DNA from: Turritopsis dohrnii
Lineage: Eukaryota > Cnidaria > Hydrozoa > Anthoathecata > Oceaniidae
Assembly (NCBI GenBank): GCA_027922465.2
Contig: BQMF02000257.1
Span: forward strand, 62,001-126,000
DNA length: 64,000 bases
Direction of reading: 5' to 3'
Shown: positions 34,800 through 43,929 of the stretch, piece by piece
How the letters are laid out: every line of letters begins with the position of its first letter
Position numbering within the stretch: the stretch's first letter is position 1
Notes under the pieces: model-generated
Database searches by the model: none
Told to the model about the DNA's origin: nothing
What the model saw: only the letters and a program-made list of their open reading frames with translations
Made by a program: the position numbers and the translations under genes

Positions 34800-35241
34800 C
34801 TAAAAAAACATTTGTTCTTGATCCAAACGACGAGCAGCTACATCGGGAATCTGTTTTCCGACAAATGGCCGACGATGACGGAGAAAACGGTGACGATACA
34901 TTGTTTCAAGTCCGACTTACTGGGCATTATAGAAAACATTCAAGCATACCATTCGATGTGGAGAAATCACAAGCGGTATGATATTCTTTTTTGGATTTAA
35001 ACGTCAGTAACAGAAGGCTCCGTCGACGTCCTTTCTACCGACAACTGACGCCTGTCCTTATTTTTGTCGGCTTGAGGAATTACCAACATGAAGCTCTATT
35101 CGTCATTCGTATAACTGCTCAAAATTTCATTTTTCTCAGTTGATTCCTGCGTTGGACAGCAGTAACGTCGACATGACATTCCACCCGATGAATGATGCCG
35201 TGCAGAAGGACATCAATTATTTTGGGGGGATTGGCTTATAG
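34800..35241 (+). CDS. Unrecognised gene fragment, two exons, cut by a MITE
   Basis: Exon 34800-34975 (58 codons after a two-base lead) contains LDPNDEQLHRESVFRQMADD, TLFQVRLTGHYRKHS and FDVEKSQA, then a GTATGA donor. Exon 35140-35238 starts after a good TTTTTCTCAG acceptor in the matching phase and reads LIPALDSSNVDMTFHPMND to GGIGL. The stop codon (TAG, 35239-35241) lies inside the MITE that starts at 35237, so the original protein probably continued. I recognise no domain. The composition is protein-like, the two exons share phase, and this frame differs from the longer uninterrupted one overlapping it. The first exon's acceptor has a weak pyrimidine tract and no start codon was found upstream. 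Confidence 0.35.
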
Positions 35242-35978
35242 CAGTCTCTCTAATTAGCGGACACCATTGGTGCAAGGAAATCTATCCGCTAATTAGAGGT
35301 GTCCACTTTTTGAGAAGTTTGTTATTTTTGGCCAATTTTGGTCGAAAAGTCAATATTTTATGCTTTTTTGGGTTTTTTTGGGTTCTAGGTATGGTGTAGA
35401 CAAAGGACAACTGCAGTTTAGTCAAGAATATGCATTTTATGTGTTTTTTAATAACGAAACTAACGAAACTAAAAGTGCGTTAAGTTCTTTTCATAAAAAT
35501 ATTTAAAAAAAAACAAAAAGAAAACGATGGGTGTATTCTTAGATAAGGGTTTTTATAAAATATAAACAAAAGAACGATCAGACAGAGTGTGTTCTTAGGG
35601 TTTAAAAAAGTCTTTAATGTTTGTTTGTCTCCTACTCAGTATTGTTTTATTTTCCAACTTGTTTTCTATTGCCCCTAACGTTGCTCTTTCAGTGTTATCG
35701 AGAAGGCTTAAATTTATAAGCTTGTCTACCATTCCCAATGCTTTTTTTTTATTAATTTATCCAAGTTTTGAAAATGGAAAGGAAAAAAAGCTCAAAAAGG
35801 CCATTCCGTAAAAAAGAAATGTGTCCGCTAATTGGAGTGTCCGCTAATTGACTGTCTGCTTTTTAGAGAGCTTTCTGAGTTGAGATTTTGACCAGAATTC
35901 GGCCGGTGTATTGAAAATTGTCCGTTAATTGGAGCTGTCCGCCTTTTAGAGTGTCCGTTAATTAGAGAGACTACCGTA
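35237..35978. mobile_element. MITE with AGTCTCTCTAATTAGCGG ends (copy 2)
   Basis: The left AGTCTCTCTAATTAGCGG-ACACC and the right GTGTCC-GTTAATTAGAGAGACT mirror each other over at least 22 bases, with TA at both outer edges. Subterminal TGTCCGCTAATTGGAG words repeat near 35820-35960. It has the same layout and the same inner ACACCATTGG as the element at 3153-3896, so it is one family with variable outermost bases. It inserts at the end of the candidate exon 35140-35238 and supplies its stop codon. Confidence 0.75.
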
Positions 35979-36029
35979 TGTCTCTTTATAAACAAGCTTA
36001 TTTTGTTCTTAGATAAAGGCAGTTATTGA

Positions 36030-36503
36030 GTGTTATTGACCCTTCGAAAAGACGACATTAGCAACATTCTAAACTACAATTTGACAAACCTGGATACTCA
36101 ATCAACTAACTGTTATTGTTTCGAAGGTATTGACAGCTTATATCAGTGTTCAAAGACTCAGTGGTAAGTTAATTATTATAAATTATAAAGATGGCCAAAT
36201 ATATCTCCATATTTGTATGTTCACACATCAATAATGAGACCATACCTAACTAGAAGACTGTTGTATTAAAAGCAAGAAGGAGAAAAAATATTCTTCTCAA
36301 ACGAAACTGCAATACAACATTATCTCTACGTTTACATCATAGATTACTACATACTTATCCAGTATCCTTACGAAAAGTTCCATGTATCAAAAACTGTCCT
36401 TACAGTGTACCATTATTAATTTCTCTTTTGCAGGATAAAGCTAGTAAAGGTGCATTTCGTCGATCTGATGGACTTGCCGTTTAATGGAAGTGCTGGTGAT
36501 TAG
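36030..36503 (+). other. Two candidate downstream exons, unrecognised
   Basis: A frame ending at 36163 before a GTAAGT donor contains LTNLDTQSTNCYCFEGID and SLYQCSKTQ. It joins in phase, making a tryptophan, to 36434-36503 after a CTCTTTTGCAG acceptor, which reads KLVKVHFVDLMDLP and stops. Good splice signals and phase agreement support exons. They could be the continuation of the fragment at 34800-35238 beyond the MITE, or a different gene. No domain was recognised and no start was found. Confidence 0.25.
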
Positions 36504-36636
36504 ATGATCAAGACGGTATATTTTCCCCTACGTTCATTCCACTACGGGTTCTTAATCGACCATCCGAATCTATCACTCAAAAGAAAAGAAGGCAACAATA
36601 ATTGGGAAAATTTCATTTCTTAAGGACATTAATTGT

Positions 36637-36722
36637 TTCCATATGCAATGGTTCATATCGTTCTACAATGATCACATTTATTGGTTCCATATGCAATGGT
36701 TCATATCGTTTCACAATGATCT
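36637..36722 (+). repeat. Tandem duplication of 48 bases
   Basis: CCATATGCAATGGTTCATATCGTT occurs twice, from about 36638 and 36686, each time followed by CTACAATGATC or TCACAATGATC. A simple two-copy tandem repeat in the 3' flank of the fucosyltransferase-like gene. Confidence 0.75.
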
Positions 36723-37172
36723 TGAAACCCGCTGATGAAATACAGTACCACACTAAAGAACTGAAATGTCTGTTCGCGGTTGAATCGATTTTGGTGGTCT
36801 TCTCGCTAGTCACACACGCAAGTTATATGCATTAAATGATTTTTTTAATTCTATACGGGTTTCTAGGCTTAAGCTGTGCGTTGAAACTTCATTCATTTGC
36901 CACTTATTTGCTGTTATTTGATTTTGTTTACGTCTGTAGGAGGCTGACGTCATTTCATGTCGACGAAGATTCGTGCTGGTAAACGTTAGTGGCACCTCGA
37001 AGTCATTCCGATATATCGTGTGGATTCACCTTTCAAAATTATCAATATAGATACCGAAGAAACACTACTGGCACCATCACAGAAAGTGATTTCCCTGAAA
37101 CCGCAGAAAAACATCAAGATGATTAGAAGTTTTCCGCGCAAAGCCGTCGTCTCCCACGTCTTCCAATTCGTA

Positions 37173-38753
37173 TCAAGTATAAAAATAATATCGTGGGTGA
37201 CCAGGCCATTTTTGTAAATGATTTCTATACACATAACCATGTTGGACTCCCATCATCGGTCCATATTTCGTTTGACCATATGCTAATATAACTGGCTGAC
37301 CGTCTTGTATGTAAGCATAAGTTTGGTTAACAAACTCGAACAACTGACCGCATTTATACCTTAACAATCTGCGTCCATCTATAATTTTTTCCGGAGTGTT
37401 TCCTTCCGTTGTCACCCAGTACAACTCAAGCCAGTAATCATAGAAACCAAGCCATTGGTATATCATTGTTTTTGGCATGTCCATTGAGATGATTTGATCA
37501 ACGGCCTTATATGGTGGTCTGGACTGCTTAAGGGCGTATACAAGCCGGCCAATATTTGAGGAGAATGTACATATAGTGTAGTTAGCGTGCGTGAGAAAGT
37601 GAAGGTCAACTATCAAATCTTCGAAAATCTCTTTTTTAAACCTTCTACCGAAGTAGTTACCACCACTTTTGTTTGGTAAATCGAGAAATTTATAATTTTT
37701 GTAATAGAGATTTTGAGTTTTTGTGTGCATGACGTTGACCATATTTCGTTGATCGCTGGCAACATAGACTTGTTTTAGCTTGGGATTTTTTAATATCTTG
37801 TTGAAATACGACTCTGTCTCCTTTACGTATTCCGCCTCATCGATTGCATGAGCTTCATGACTTGTTATTTTGTCCCCCCTCCGCACATGCATCGCAACGT
37901 ACGGGTAACTTAGGCCTAACTGCTTCGAGACTTGCTTTATTCTTTGATCTGTATTTTTATTGTGACGTAAGAGCAAGTATCCCAGAAACTGCGATGTAAA
38001 CCAGAGCCATGGCTTTGACACATTAAACTTCAACAGTGCTTGTTCTATTGATCTTGGTAAAGTCCTTGGTATATGTCTTGGATGTGGAAAGGTGTTCCTA
38101 GAGTTATATTCCAGAACCTTGTGAGTGTTGTCTATGTCGTACCCATTAGGATAGCATTGACGATCATGCATATTACAATCCGCTCTGAGGTTTTTATATT
38201 TCTCCTTGAGATAGCCACACTTCTCGGATTCGGGTTTCAAAAAGGCACTAAGACCACCAAAATGATCGTATTCTTTCTGGTTGATAAACCATATGCGTCC
38301 CAAACCAAAGGCGGTTTGCATGCACACTCCATACCGATGAATCATGGATCCGAATCCGGCATAATTATGCGTGTTCTTGCAAAACAAGATCTTTTTTTCT
38401 TCACACTGGCCGTGTTCTTGCAAAATTTTAATCTGCTCCCAAATTAAATTCCGTATTTCATTTAGTGAGGAAAAGGTCTCTTTTTGTCTCGCAAATAGGC
38501 TTCGATTTTCATTTAATGGACGGAACATTCTTTCGTCTGTAGCATATTTTGCATCTGCTGCTGTGAGAGAGTTGCAAGTGATCTTTTCTCTCACCTTTTC
38601 TGTGACTGGAACTTTTGAGTAATGTATGAAAGTAACTGCGCTCAGATAAATAACTATAAAAACACTCAGAAAACGATAATAAGTTTTCATTCTTTTTCTC
38701 TCAGCTTCAGACAGAGAAAAAAACCCACCTATATAAGACGCATACGCTGACAT
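37173..38753 (-). CDS. Alpha-1,6-fucosyltransferase-like (GT23/FUT8-type) enzyme, single exon
   Basis: A 526-residue frame with a true ATG at 38753. A short cytosolic head with RKRMK precedes one hydrophobic segment (about 28-43), giving a type II Golgi membrane protein. The lumenal part carries a CNSL, CEEKKILFCKN and CGYL cysteine pattern. It then has the three GT23 donor-site motifs: HVRRGDK (about 286-292), VYVASDQ (about 327) and TFSSNIGRLVY (about 394). FUT8 adds alpha-1,6 fucose from GDP-fucose to the innermost GlcNAc of N-glycans. The HVRR arginines needed for GDP-fucose are present. FUT8 normally ends in an SH3 domain; here only about 110 residues follow motif III and I see no clear SH3 sequence, so the acceptor may differ. 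No intron is needed, which suggests a retrogene or a cnidarian expansion of intronless GT23 genes. The gene stands alone. Confidence 0.75.
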   Translation of the reverse strand: MSAYASYIGGFFSLSEAERKRMKTYYRFLSVFIVIYLSAVTFIHYSKVPVTEKVREKITCNSLTAADAKYATDERMFRPLNENRSLFARQKETFSSLNEIRNLIWEQIKILQEHGQCEEKKILFCKNTHNYAGFGSMIHRYGVCMQTAFGLGRIWFINQKEYDHFGGLSAFLKPESEKCGYLKEKYKNLRADCNMHDRQCYPNGYDIDNTHKVLEYNSRNTFPHPRHIPRTLPRSIEQALLKFNVSKPWLWFTSQFLGYLLLRHNKNTDQRIKQVSKQLGLSYPYVAMHVRRGDKITSHEAHAIDEAEYVKETESYFNKILKNPKLKQVYVASDQRNMVNVMHTKTQNLYYKNYKFLDLPNKSGGNYFGRRFKKEIFEDLIVDLHFLTHANYTICTFSSNIGRLVYALKQSRPPYKAVDQIISMDMPKTMIYQWLGFYDYWLELYWVTTEGNTPEKIIDGRRLLRYKCGQLFEFVNQTYAYIQDGQPVILAYGQTKYGPMMGVQHGYVYRNHLQKWPGHPRYYFYT

Positions 38754-38759
38754 TATTTA

Positions 38760-39227
38760 TTCGAATGTGTTCTAACATTTTGCAATACCATTTCCGATAT
38801 TTTGCCTTGTGAAACAGTCAATAGATGTTATAAATGAGAACCTTGTTAATTATTAATTATTTTAAGCATATACACAATTTATAAAGATTAGATTTCGAGA
38901 TTTATTCCAATCCTAGGTGATCGATATAATATAAGATCACTGAGATTTACATCTTTCTTCCGTTTCTTCTTTTGTCTTTTACTTATAGTTTTGATTAGTT
39001 GACATTTTATTTTTATTAGTTTAGGAATCGAATTATATTTATGATATTAATAAGATCTTATCGCAAGCTTTCAAAACACAAACTAACTAAATTGACACAG
39101 CCAAATGGACGAAAACAGTGTCTGTATTTTGGTTTTGTTGAATCATATTGAAATTTTTATTCACGCATCAATAATTCAAGTAAGTTTATGAACTCAACTA
39201 TTTAGAATCTAAATGAACAGTATGTAA
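38760..39227. other. Upstream of the fucosyltransferase-like gene; no feature seen
   Basis: AT-rich sequence containing the presumed minus-strand promoter of the gene ending at 38753. No element could be called. Confidence 0.25.
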
Positions 39228-39827
39228 ACAGTGTGTCTTCAAAAAAATCATCATCAAACTTTGAATGTGAATAACTTTTTATTTGTTTTTGTAATAAACT
39301 TGATTTTTATATCATGCGATAGGAAATGTTCTAATGTTTTCAAACATTAAAGTTTGGGAATGTGGAAAAAATCAGGGAAGAAGAAAAAGCAATTTTTGTC
39401 AACGATTCGCACCATTAATTTTATAAAAGTCCATTAACAGGTGAATGAAAAGAAATAATTTATTCAGACAATGAAAGAAATTTGGGAATAATGTTCAAGC
39501 AAAACAAGTTAAATCGTGGGGTGTCAGTGCAGAGATGAAATTAATAAAGCATTTGTATGCACTTAGAGCTTTAAAACAAAAAGACCGATGTAACTTAACT
39601 TCGTCATTAGTAAGGTGTTAATAGACTTTTATAAAGTTAATAGTGCGAATAGTTGATAAAAATTGATTTTTCTTCTTCCTTGATTATTTCCACATTTCGA
39701 AACTTCAATTGTTGTAAAAATTTACAAAATGTTATATCATTGATATAAAAATCAAGTTTATTGCAGCAACAAATAAAAAGTAATTCACATTCAAAATTTA
39801 ATGATACTTTTTTTGAAGACACACTGT
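39228..39827. mobile_element. Fold-back mariner-like element, ACAGTGTGTCTTC ends, arms near 190 bp
   Basis: ACAGTGTGTCTTCAAAAAAA at the left matches the reverse complement of the right end. The match continues inward: TTGAATGTGAATAACTTTTT, then ATAAACTTGATTTTTATATCA, then GAATGTGGAAAAAATC-GGGAAGAAGAAAAA-CAATTTTTGTCAAC, all mirrored at 39640-39815 with scattered differences. The arms are therefore about 190 bases each around a spacer of about 220. TA follows the right end; the left flank reads AA. The end motif is shared with the short MITE at 31596-31759. Confidence 0.75.
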
Positions 39828-39829
39828 AG

Positions 39830-41643
39830 ATTGAAAATTAGATTTTGCAATTGTTAAAAGATAAGTTTTGTGAATCCCTTGTCAACGATAATGTTTTTGT
39901 CGAGGAGGCATTTGTTGTTGTTGTTTTGCTTGGTGAGATTCATACCTAAAACATGAAGTTTACTTCATTGTCAGTTCCTTCACACAAGCTTCTGAGATTT
40001 TCATTTTCCTGCAATGATGTGACGTGCTTCAGTTCCAGCATCATCCAAAAAGGGTCACAGATGTGTCATGTATGCTGTGACTTGTGTAAATTGAGGCTCT
40101 TGACAATTGACATTTTTCTTTGGGCTTTGGAATGATAAGCACCACACTTTGGATTCAAGTGGTTGACATAATGTTTGAAAGAATGCTCTGGGCATTTATC
40201 GGTTCCAGTGGAAATAATTATTCCACTGTCGATCTTAACAACAAAGTCGATTCTCTTCAAATTTCGTAGATTTTCCTGACTTTGTTTGCATTATGTATAG
40301 CATCTTCCATTGTAATGCTACTGGATTAGCAACACTCAGAATTCTATTTCCACTGGTAACCCGGATAAAAGTTTTTACCGAGTTTAACTTCGAAAAGGAT
40401 GTGTCAAGTTCGCCTTTCCTGTACAGAAAATGTACCCATGTTGTAGAGCTCAAAAAACTGATCAAAAAAGTGTATGGGCTCATTTCGCTACGATTAGTCA
40501 AGTTTCAGCGTCTCAACTCATTAAATATTCATGACCGCGTTGACTTTTTGATGTACATTTTAAATTTAAAGCCTTGAAACACCAGCTTAAAAGAGAAATT
40601 TTTCAAAAATTTTTACGCGTAAACCCCCCTTAACTGACCAAAACCATGATTTAATTACAGATGCTTTTACCCTTTTTAAAAATTGACACTGAAATTTTTT
40701 CTTCATATCTCATAACAAATGAACTAAATTTATTGTATGATGCATCAAAATTTAAGTATAAAGATTTTCCACCAAACATTAAAGCAAGATTTTTTTAGTA
40801 GTTCAGTGATCTAACGTAAACATTGTAGCGTAAACAATGTGTCAAATTATTATATACTCCTTCTCTATAGAAAATGAGCTTCCATGGTCTTTGATGTTCA
40901 AAACATTTCTTTCGCCGTGTCTGTTGTTTTCGAGAACTTTTTTTAAGTATTGTAAATATATTGTTATGATTAATTTATATATCAATTCTGTATATTTTAC
41001 TAATATATATGAAAGAAAAGACTGTGTATATTTGGTGCACACGATCGACTTTTATCCATTTGTACCCATGCCCTCCCGCTATTCCAACGTATCGATTATT
41101 AATTACAGGCACAGACAGAACTTGGAATTGCTTTCTAGGATACACATGTAAACAGAAGACTCAAGTTCACTCTGTGGCTGAATAGTTTACAGGTATTAAT
41201 CACGAAACCTGTTTTGGAAATTTCCTAATAACCCAAAGCAGGTCTATTTTCTCTTTGGCTTATCATACAAGTCTCCTTTCTCTTCTTTGAAGTATCTTGT
41301 TGGCACTTATATATAGGCTGACACTAAACATTGTATTATAGGGTTTGAAATTGGAATAATAGACGTCTTTAGGAACCGATGAAATGATATCTACAGTAAA
41401 ATCATGAATAACACGAAAACGAGGTTGATGTAGTTGCATGCAATATTTTAAACTGAAACCGGGGAGAGATTTTTATGATGGCCTCATTCTAAAGATTTTA
41501 GTTACTTTAATTAAATAAATTACTGTGAAAACTGCAAAGTGAGTTTGGAAAATGTGCCATATCTGAGTATATAGATCGATCCGACTATTCATGTTGCTTA
41601 TGAACAATGGTGTTCGGATCATTAATTAATATCCATCTACAAA
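39830..41643. other. No confident gene
   Basis: Minus-strand open frames at about 40501-40066 (with KTFIRVTSGNRILSVANP and CGAYHSKAQRKMS) look faintly protein-like and may be a transposon relic. I recognise no domain and the frame changes between them. The rest is AT-rich intergenic sequence. Confidence 0.25.
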
Positions 41644-42077
41644 CATGTCAAATGTAAATCTGTCTCAAGTGCACTTTAAACTCAGTTGACGTCATCGTTT
41701 GAGAAGACGTTTCCCCGCTTGTTTGCTTATAAAAGCTATTAAAATATCTTTCGGGATCAATGTTCTTATTTTCTGAAGGTTTCAGCCTAAAAAATATCCT
41801 TATTTTATTCTAGGGTATTTAAAAATTTTTCATAATCTTCTTAAGGAGCTTAAAGTTAATCAAGATAGAGATACCCTGATCGAACATCTGAAATCTAACA
41901 AAGGACACTATCCTTCAAGTCAGCATTTTAACTCATTCTTCTGAATCAGTTTTTGGAAAAACATAATTGACCGTCATTGTTACTTTTGCTTCTTGTTACA
42001 ATTACCTCGATTTATCCTCCTCATCTGTCCTCGCTATTATTATAAAGTTTGTATATGTAATAAAAAGTTAAGTTGTT
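41644..42077 (+). repeat. Dispersed repeat, copy 2 (relative of 33717-34223)
   Basis: It begins with CAAATGTAAATCTGTCTCAAG and ends with TATATGTAATAAAAAGTTAAG, matching 33717-34223 throughout. Another piece with CAAATGCAAATCTGTCAG sits at about 63254. Here it is a solo copy without reverse transcriptase sequence. Confidence 0.55.
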
Positions 42078-42079
42078 TC

Positions 42080-43544
42080 AAGAGTTCTGTCAGAGAATTT
42101 TATAAAACACAACAAACTTGATGTGATAATCGAGGGCACAAGGACATTCTTTGTGTACAAAGCTCCATCAAAATCTGTGGAGGAGGGTTTGTGGAGGAGG
42201 GTTTAGTCATTTAAAGCAGAAAACTGTGCAAGTAACGTTATCGCCACTTAAGACTGAAAAGAAATATCATGTTGGATTTTTATACATACCTTGAATGTCT
42301 ATCCAAAAGCGAAATGATTCTGAAAAGTAATCATATCACCTTTTTCTTAGAAGTAGGATAAGAACTACTGAATAAGCAACAAAGGAGTCTATTTTATCAC
42401 AACTCTTCCGAAGTTAGGAGGTTCATTTTAACCATTATCGGTGTTGAATTAAAAGTACAAGAAAGTCTTTATTCAAAAACTTTCAACTTCCCCAGATAAG
42501 ATACGCTTATTTTGCTATATGTCAATGCAAAATTACGAAAATTATTAAAAAAACAATTCAGTTGTGAATTCAAATCGATCCACTCTCCTGTGGGTAATCT
42601 CAACATTTTTTCCCAATTGATGTTCACACTTCTCAGCCTAGACTTTGCATAGACTTCATAATGACTTCGCGTAACGGTATCACCATTTTTCAAGCTAAAG
42701 CAGATAGTGATACCGAGGACTTTTATTCATTGGATTTACATGCATTGACGTCAACAATTTTCATCACGTGCAATGAAAACATTTCCAATAAACTTGATGT
42801 ATCCGTCTTCTATCTCTTCTAAAAATACTCGAGATGTTTCCATAATCAAAAGTGCTGAACCTCTACGGTGGAGGAACTTTGGGCATGCGCATTGAAATAC
42901 CGAAACTGCTACAGTATTCACTGACAAAGAAAACTGGGTAGTATCTATGAAACTGTTGACAAAGAAAGTTCGCTGAAGAGAAAGTGAGTAATACTTTTTT
43001 TTGATTTATCACACGATGCAAAAAAGTGAGCTTGGACGAAAAAGTATTTGAAATAGACTTGCGCATGCGCATGTATTGATTTGAATGTTTGAAGATAATG
43101 AATTGATATAAATAAAAAATAAGATTGCAGTGTGTTGATGACAGCAGTGAGAATCCCCCTTTTAAGAACAAGTCAAACCAACTCAAAAAAGGAAATATTA
43201 CATGGGATCCTCACTATTTAAGAAATGCTCCTGCATTTTAAAGTCGCATACTTAAGTCTCATTTGAACCGTTTGCAACTGGAAAGCCCTGTGGGAAAAAT
43301 ACCATAATATAAAAAACTTAACAGCACAGGATTAATTCTCAACATTTATTTGTAGTGGTTAGTACTTGCACTAGCCCTACTAACAACTAAAAATATGTGT
43401 GACCATGGACATATAACAAGAGAAGGACTCACAGCTGGTTCCTAAAGTCTTTCAATTCTATTATTTTAATCTATTATGTCGGCGTTTCTTTGATATAATC
43501 CTCGTTTCCCATTATCTGGATTTTGGTTTCAAATCAAAACAAGA
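42080..43544. other. No gene recognised
   Basis: AT-rich intergenic sequence. Only short open frames without signal peptide, domain or splice partners were seen. Confidence 0.25.
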
Positions 43545-43925
43545 TTCGCAAAAATGCGACTATATATTTCCCCAAAGTTGCGATTATTGTGAGTACATTG
43601 ACAACCATGAGAAAAATGCATGATTAAATAATTACAGTATAACTACCATCAACCTGATACTCACATAAAAATGTTGTCCTTACTAATCAGGGTGGAATTG
43701 AATTTCATACCACAAAGAAACTTATTTTGGACTTATTATGAAATGAAGATGTTCATGGTCAAATGATAAGGTTTGGCTTATAATTTTTGCTGAGGAGTTA
43801 AAAAGTGAGAAGTTACTATATGGACACTTTGCTAAAAGTTATAAGACCTAAATGTGACTAATATTTCCCTTAACAACTGCATATATCATCAATGTGTAAA
43901 AGAATTTCACCATAACAAATTTTAT
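43545..43925 (+). repeat. Dispersed repeat, copy 1 (relative at 55469-55830)
   Basis: From CAAGATTCGCAAAAATGCGAC to AATGTGTAAAAGAATTTCACC this matches 55469-55830 in the same order. Shared words include CATCAACCTGATACTCA, ATAAAAATGTTGT, CTAATCAGGGTGGAAT and AAAAGTTATAA. The repeat type is unknown; it is non-coding. Confidence 0.6.
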
Positions 43926-43929
43926 AACA

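Noticed and set aside
34791..35000. 69-codon uninterrupted plus-strand frame
   Set aside because: A different frame over the same bases ends at a splice donor, joins in phase to a good downstream exon and has more protein-like composition, so this frame is taken as a shadow.
38073..38622. Plus-strand frames of 124 and 83 codons
   Set aside because: They are antisense shadows of the fucosyltransferase-like gene.
40066..40501. Minus-strand frames with CGAYHSKAQRKMS and KTFIRVTSGNRILSVANP
   Set aside because: They look faintly like a transposon protein but have no recognised domain, a frame change between them and no start; not enough for a feature of its own.
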